Below, one piece after another: positions 51,282-54,535 of a stretch of 54,535 nucleotides of DNA. The notes beneath the pieces are model-generated. The model had not been told where the DNA came from and made no database searches. It was given only the letters and a program-made list of their open reading frames with translations. A program made the translations under genes and the position numbers. Source of the DNA: Acidipila sp. (GTDB lineage Bacteria > Acidobacteriota > Terriglobia > Acidiferrales > UBA7541); assembly GCA_010365215.1 (NCBI GenBank), contig JAAFGT010000006.1, positions 167,976 through 222,510 on the forward strand, in the 5' to 3' direction. How positions within the stretch are numbered: position 1 is the stretch's first letter; each line of letters begins with the position of its first letter.

Positions 51282-52280
51282 ATGCCCACTGTGCCAAAGC
51301 CGGATTATACTGTTGAATCGCATACAAAGATGAAATCCTCTCGTACACGGAAATCTCCGGGCAGAACCTCGAGCCTGCCATACACACCGCCGGCCGGTTG
51401 GATGCTTGCACGGTCGGGACCTATCGGCATTCTGCAGGCTTCCGCGCTGGCCAAGCATAAGTGGCTCATTCACGGATTCAGCGCGCGGACCGGAGGATCG
51501 AGTCGCCTCGGCGAGGGGCTGGTCTTGAATCTGGGCGAGACGGATTGGGATAGGAAGAAGAACGTCAGCGACAATCGAGCCCTGCTGCTGGCAGCGCTCC
51601 AGGCCAGGAACTGGCCGCTGGCTACTTTGCACCAGTGCCACACCGACGTGATTCATGGCATGTCAGAGCCGTCCCCGGACCCGCCGCGCGGGGACGCCCT
51701 GTTGACCGCAACCCCCGGACTGCTTCTGGGCGTGAAGACGGCCGACTGCGTTCCCATCCTCCTGGTCGACGTAAAACGCCGCGCCGTGGCCGCGATCCAC
51801 GCGGGCTGGAGGGGCACCCTCGCGCGCCTTACTGAAAAAACATTAGGGAGGATGCGCATGGAATTCGGCACCACACCAAAAGATGTGCTGGCTGTGCTGG
51901 GTCCGGCGATCGGCTCGTGCTGCTACGAAGTGGGCGCGGAGGTGGCCAAGGCGTTTGCTGCGCAGTTCGATGCCGCCCGAGAGTGGTTCCAGGGCCCTTT
52001 CGAGAAAATCGTCAGTGACGATTCACCCAATCCGCTCAGGTGGCTGCAGATGACTCCGCCCGGCCATGATGCGCCGCCACCCACCGTTTTTCTGGATCTG
52101 CGTGCCGCCAATCGCTGGCAAATTTCGAAGGCGGGCGTGCCCGCAGCGCACATTTTTGTCAGCGACCTTTGCACGGCCTGCCGCACCGATCTGCTTTTCA
52201 GCCACCGCCGCGAGCAAGGCAAAACCGGCCGGATGATGGCGGTCATTGGCATTCGCCCGGCGGCGCGGCGCAGCGGTTAG
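51282..52280 (+). CDS. pgeF: PgeF/YfiH-type laccase-domain protein (peptidoglycan-editing/polyphenol oxidase family)
   Basis: This 332-aa protein has the metal-site motifs of the family: TLHQCHTDVIH, LLGVKTADCVPILLV, AAIHAGWRGTLARL and GPAIGSCCYEVG. Members act on purine nucleosides or on miscoupled peptidoglycan precursors (L-Ser for L-Ala in UDP-MurNAc), in the cytoplasm. The first ~45 residues are a basic, low-complexity lead not typical of the family; ATG 51330 (MKSSRTRKS) or later starts are possible. A 30-nt gap leads to the phosphatidyltransferase gene, implying co-transcription. Confidence 0.88.
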   Translation: MPTVPKPDYTVESHTKMKSSRTRKSPGRTSSLPYTPPAGWMLARSGPIGILQASALAKHKWLIHGFSARTGGSSRLGEGLVLNLGETDWDRKKNVSDNRALLLAALQARNWPLATLHQCHTDVIHGMSEPSPDPPRGDALLTATPGLLLGVKTADCVPILLVDVKRRAVAAIHAGWRGTLARLTEKTLGRMRMEFGTTPKDVLAVLGPAIGSCCYEVGAEVAKAFAAQFDAAREWFQGPFEKIVSDDSPNPLRWLQMTPPGHDAPPPTVFLDLRAANRWQISKAGVPAAHIFVSDLCTACRTDLLFSHRREQGKTGRMMAVIGIRPAARRSG

Positions 52281-52310
52281 CGTGCTGGGGTTTTTCAGGG
52301 AGAGACCAAA

Positions 52311-52994
52311 ATGCCAAAGGCGGATTTCCGGACGGCGGAGCGCGCACAGCTCAGCTTTCTCTCGGTGATTGAGAAAAAGTGCCTGGTATGGATCGCCGCG
52401 CGGCTTCCGCTTTGGGTGAGCTCCGATCTGTTGACCGCGCTGTCGCTCGCGGCCATGCTCGGCGCAGGATTCTCGTACTGGCTGGCTCGCTATCATCGCG
52501 CCGGGCTTCTGCTGGTAATTTTATGGCTGGCCGTCAACTGGTTTGGCGATTCGCTGGACGGCACTCTGGCCCGAGTTCGTAATCAGCAGCGGCCACGCTA
52601 TGGATTTTATGTGGACCATATCGCCGACACCTTTGGCGCGCTGTTTCTTCTGGGAGGGCTAGCTCTGAGCGGTTACATGGGCCTGCTGGTGGCTGCGGGG
52701 CTGCTGCTCGCTTATTACATGCTCTCCATCGAAGTTTTTCTGGCCACCTACACGGTGGGGACGTTCCACATGTCGTTCGGCGGATTTGGGCCCACGGAGT
52801 TGCGCCTCCTGCTGGCCATCGGCAACGTGGCGCTTTATCTGCATCCCGGCGTACCCCTGGTGCACGTGCTGGGTAAGCAGTATCTACTCTTCGACGTGGG
52901 CGGCACGATTGCAATGACCGGCATGGTGCTGATGATGATCGCGGCGGCGATCAAACACACCGTCATGCTCTACCGCGCAGAACCGTTGGCGTGA
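52311..52994 (+). CDS. CDP-alcohol phosphatidyltransferase family membrane protein
   Basis: This 227-aa protein has about six hydrophobic segments and the family signature in DSLDGTLARVRNQQRPRY followed by GFYVDHIAD. It matches D-x2-D-G-x2-A-R...G-x3-D-x3-D, with nine residues between R and G. It should exchange CMP of CDP-diacylglycerol (or another CDP-alcohol) for a polar alcohol, making a phospholipid. The acceptor is not evident. CAGGGAGAG lies just upstream of the ATG. Probably in the same transcript as the pgeF-like gene. Confidence 0.88.
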   Translation: MPKADFRTAERAQLSFLSVIEKKCLVWIAARLPLWVSSDLLTALSLAAMLGAGFSYWLARYHRAGLLLVILWLAVNWFGDSLDGTLARVRNQQRPRYGFYVDHIADTFGALFLLGGLALSGYMGLLVAAGLLLAYYMLSIEVFLATYTVGTFHMSFGGFGPTELRLLLAIGNVALYLHPGVPLVHVLGKQYLLFDVGGTIAMTGMVLMMIAAAIKHTVMLYRAEPLA

Positions 52995-53033
52995 GTTTCG
53001 CCGGATCGCTTGGTAAATTCCCGCTGCAACAAT

Positions 53034-54535
53034 CTACGGTGTCACGGTGAGGCTCGAAGTTTTTGCTGCGTTGTAGGTCGCGGTTATTTGGACCACAGTG
53101 CTCGACGCCACGGCGGCGGTTGTAATCTTGAAGGTCGCAGATGACGCCCCCTGCGGCATCGTAATGGTCGGCGGGACTGCCGCTACGGCGGGACTGCTGC
53201 TGGCAAGCGTTACGGAACTGCCGCCCGCCGGCGCTGGCCCCGTCAATCGGACCGTGGCGGTGGAGCTTAACCCACCCTTTACGCTGGCCGGCGATATCGA
53301 CAGAGAAGACACCGTTGGAGGAGTTACCGTGAGCGTAGCCGACTTAACCGTTCCATTATTACTGGCGGTAATGGCCACTGCGGTGGCATTTGAAGTGGGA
53401 AAAGTTGTGATGGAAAAGCCTGCGGCAGTCGCGCCGGCTGGGACCGTGACGCTGGGCGGAACCGAGGCCACCGAAGTATCGCGTGATGAGAGCGCTACGG
53501 TGACACCGCCCGCGTAGGCCGGGCCGTGCAACACAACCGTGCCACCGGAATTGTTACCGCCCACTACCGTGCTCCGGGAAAGACTCAGTGTCGACAAGGC
53601 GGGCATTAAGGTCAGCGAGGTGGACGCGGACGTCCCATTAAAAGATGCGGTGATCGTCACCGAAGTATTTGCGCTGACCGCGCTGGTGGCCAGGCTGAAC
53701 ACTGCTTTGGGCGAGCCTTGCGGCACGGTTACGGTTGCCGGCACAGGTACAGCCGAGGGATTGCTGCTGCTTAACGCGACGACGATCCCGCCTGGAGGCG
53801 CGATATCATTTAGAAGCGCTGCAGTGGTTTCGTTACTGCCGCCAAGGATAGAAGTTGAGAGCAGGAAGATTCCCGACAGCCACGGTGAAACGCTCAGCGT
53901 CTCGGATTGGGTAATTCCGCCAGAAGCGGAAATCAATACCGAGGTGAGCGATGTTACCGGCGTTGTAGCGATATTGAAATTGGCGCTGGTGGCGCCTCCG
54001 GGAATCACCACACTTGCGGGAACGCTGGCCATGGTTGGCTTGCTGCTGACGAGGTTCACCAATGTGCCGCCGGCGGGCGCGGGACTTCCCAGACTGACCG
54101 TGCCTGTCGCTCTCGCAGGACCTACAGGAAACTGAGGATTCAGCGCCAGCGACGATTGCGGGTTCGCGCCGTTGAAGGGTGGTAACCCGCCCGCGAACGG
54201 CAGGTACAGAGGGTCTCCCATATTTACGATCATCCACTTCAGCCACGGCGTGTGCCGCACAAAAGCGTCACCCACTACCGCACCCTGGAACAGATCCCGG
54301 AACACGCCATCTGGTTGCGGCAGGCCCTGCAGAAATGGCTCGGCGACCGCACCGCTGGTAACGGTGATTCCTTTAATGAGGGCATTGGCAGACCAATTCG
54401 ACCCGCCGCGCGGATCTAGAGCGGATCCACTGTCCAGGTGAAATCCAATCGCTCCCGTGTTCCAAGTGAACGCGTCATTGTAATGATTCAGTTTGTACCA
54501 ACCGGAATATAGCGCGGCATTCGGGCAATTCGGCG
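53034..54535 (-). CDS. TIGR03790-like surface protein with C-terminal Ig-like repeats (5' end outside window)
   Basis: The frame is open to the window edge on the minus strand, giving about 500 C-terminal residues. The first visible part reads ALYSGWYKLNHYNDAF, GAIGFHLDSGSA, LIKGITVTSGAVAEPFLQG and NMGDPLYLPFAGG, which I recognise as the conserved end of the TIGR03790 family (function unknown, found in acidobacteria). Four Ig-like repeats follow (~90 aa each; pattern GG...V.L.GPAPAGG..V.LSSS.PSVA.VP.SVTVP.GAT.A.F.I.T), different in type from those of the giant lipoprotein. No sorting signal follows the last repeat; it ends SSLTVTP. Likely exported; the signal peptide would be off-window. Confidence 0.75.
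   Translation of the reverse strand, partial: PNCPNAALYSGWYKLNHYNDAFTWNTGAIGFHLDSGSALDPRGGSNWSANALIKGITVTSGAVAEPFLQGLPQPDGVFRDLFQGAVVGDAFVRHTPWLKWMIVNMGDPLYLPFAGGLPPFNGANPQSSLALNPQFPVGPARATGTVSLGSPAPAGGTLVNLVSSKPTMASVPASVVIPGGATSANFNIATTPVTSLTSVLISASGGITQSETLSVSPWLSGIFLLSTSILGGSNETTAALLNDIAPPGGIVVALSSSNPSAVPVPATVTVPQGSPKAVFSLATSAVSANTSVTITASFNGTSASTSLTLMPALSTLSLSRSTVVGGNNSGGTVVLHGPAYAGGVTVALSSRDTSVASVPPSVTVPAGATAAGFSITTFPTSNATAVAITASNNGTVKSATLTVTPPTVSSLSISPASVKGGLSSTATVRLTGPAPAGGSSVTLASSSPAVAAVPPTITMPQGASSATFKITTAAVASSTVVQITATYNAAKTSSLTVTP

Noticed and set aside
1-54535. CRISPR arrays, rRNA, tRNA and insertion sequences
   Set aside because: No regularly spaced short repeats, no tRNA-like cloverleaf with a TTCGAA-type arm, no rRNA segments and no transposase-like frames were found on reading both strands.

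Overview
The window looks like an extracellular-polysaccharide and envelope locus of an Acidobacteriota-type soil bacterium. The taxon is an inference. It rests on GC-rich coding DNA, glycan enzyme families typical of EpsH/exosortase-linked loci, and lipoproteins built from long runs of Ig-like repeats of the VTGTANTAVTWSVNG / GTISATGLYTAP / ATSVADPTKSAS type. No rRNA, tRNA, CRISPR array, insertion sequence or transposase was seen. The first gene (a glycosyltransferase) and the last (an Ig-repeat surface protein) run off the window.

Region 1 (1-20.4 kb, mostly + strand) is the polysaccharide operon. In order it holds a GT4 fragment, a heparinase-II/III-type lyase, an asparagine-synthase-like amidotransferase, an acyl carrier protein, a convergent stand-alone adenylation enzyme, carbamoyltransferase 1, an SGNH esterase, a DUF5989 mini-protein, a 76-aa membrane protein, carbamoyltransferase 2, a GT4, an O-antigen ligase/polymerase, a GT2, a formyltransferase-like/NodB deacetylase fusion and a large membrane protein. 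Together these could assemble, polymerise and decorate (amide, carbamoyl, acyl or aminoacyl, deacetyl) a secreted glycan. No exosortase, PEP-CTERM protein, priming transferase or export channel is inside the window.

Region 2 (20.5-39.6 kb) has modifying and surface genes. It includes two methyltransferases, a 696-aa GT2-GtrA-methyltransferase fusion, a secreted DUF4091 (GH123-like) protein, a GT2 remnant, and a GT-C membrane transferase. It also holds a 2470-aa lipoprotein with 19 Ig-like repeats ending in a second DUF4091 domain, and a PHP/ATP-grasp pair.

Region 3 (39.7-46.8 kb) is regulatory. It has two sigma-54 activators (one with a receiver domain), a soluble histidine kinase, a GGDEF-PilZ protein and two small PilZ proteins. 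A palindrome AATGTGCAA-N4-TTGCACATT lies upstream of the PilZ gene at 46.4 kb, and a degenerate copy with the same spacer lies upstream of the orphan activator. Each has a plausible -24/-12 element downstream of it. I infer a sigma-54 plus cyclic-di-GMP circuit that may govern the glycan locus.

Region 4 (46.8-54.5 kb) holds a GT39-like transferase, a CBS-pair protein, a secreted probable beta-propeller protein with a coupled 55-aa membrane ORF, holo-ACP synthase (acpS), a PgeF-type laccase-domain protein, a CDP-alcohol phosphatidyltransferase, and the C-terminal half of a TIGR03790-like Ig-repeat protein.
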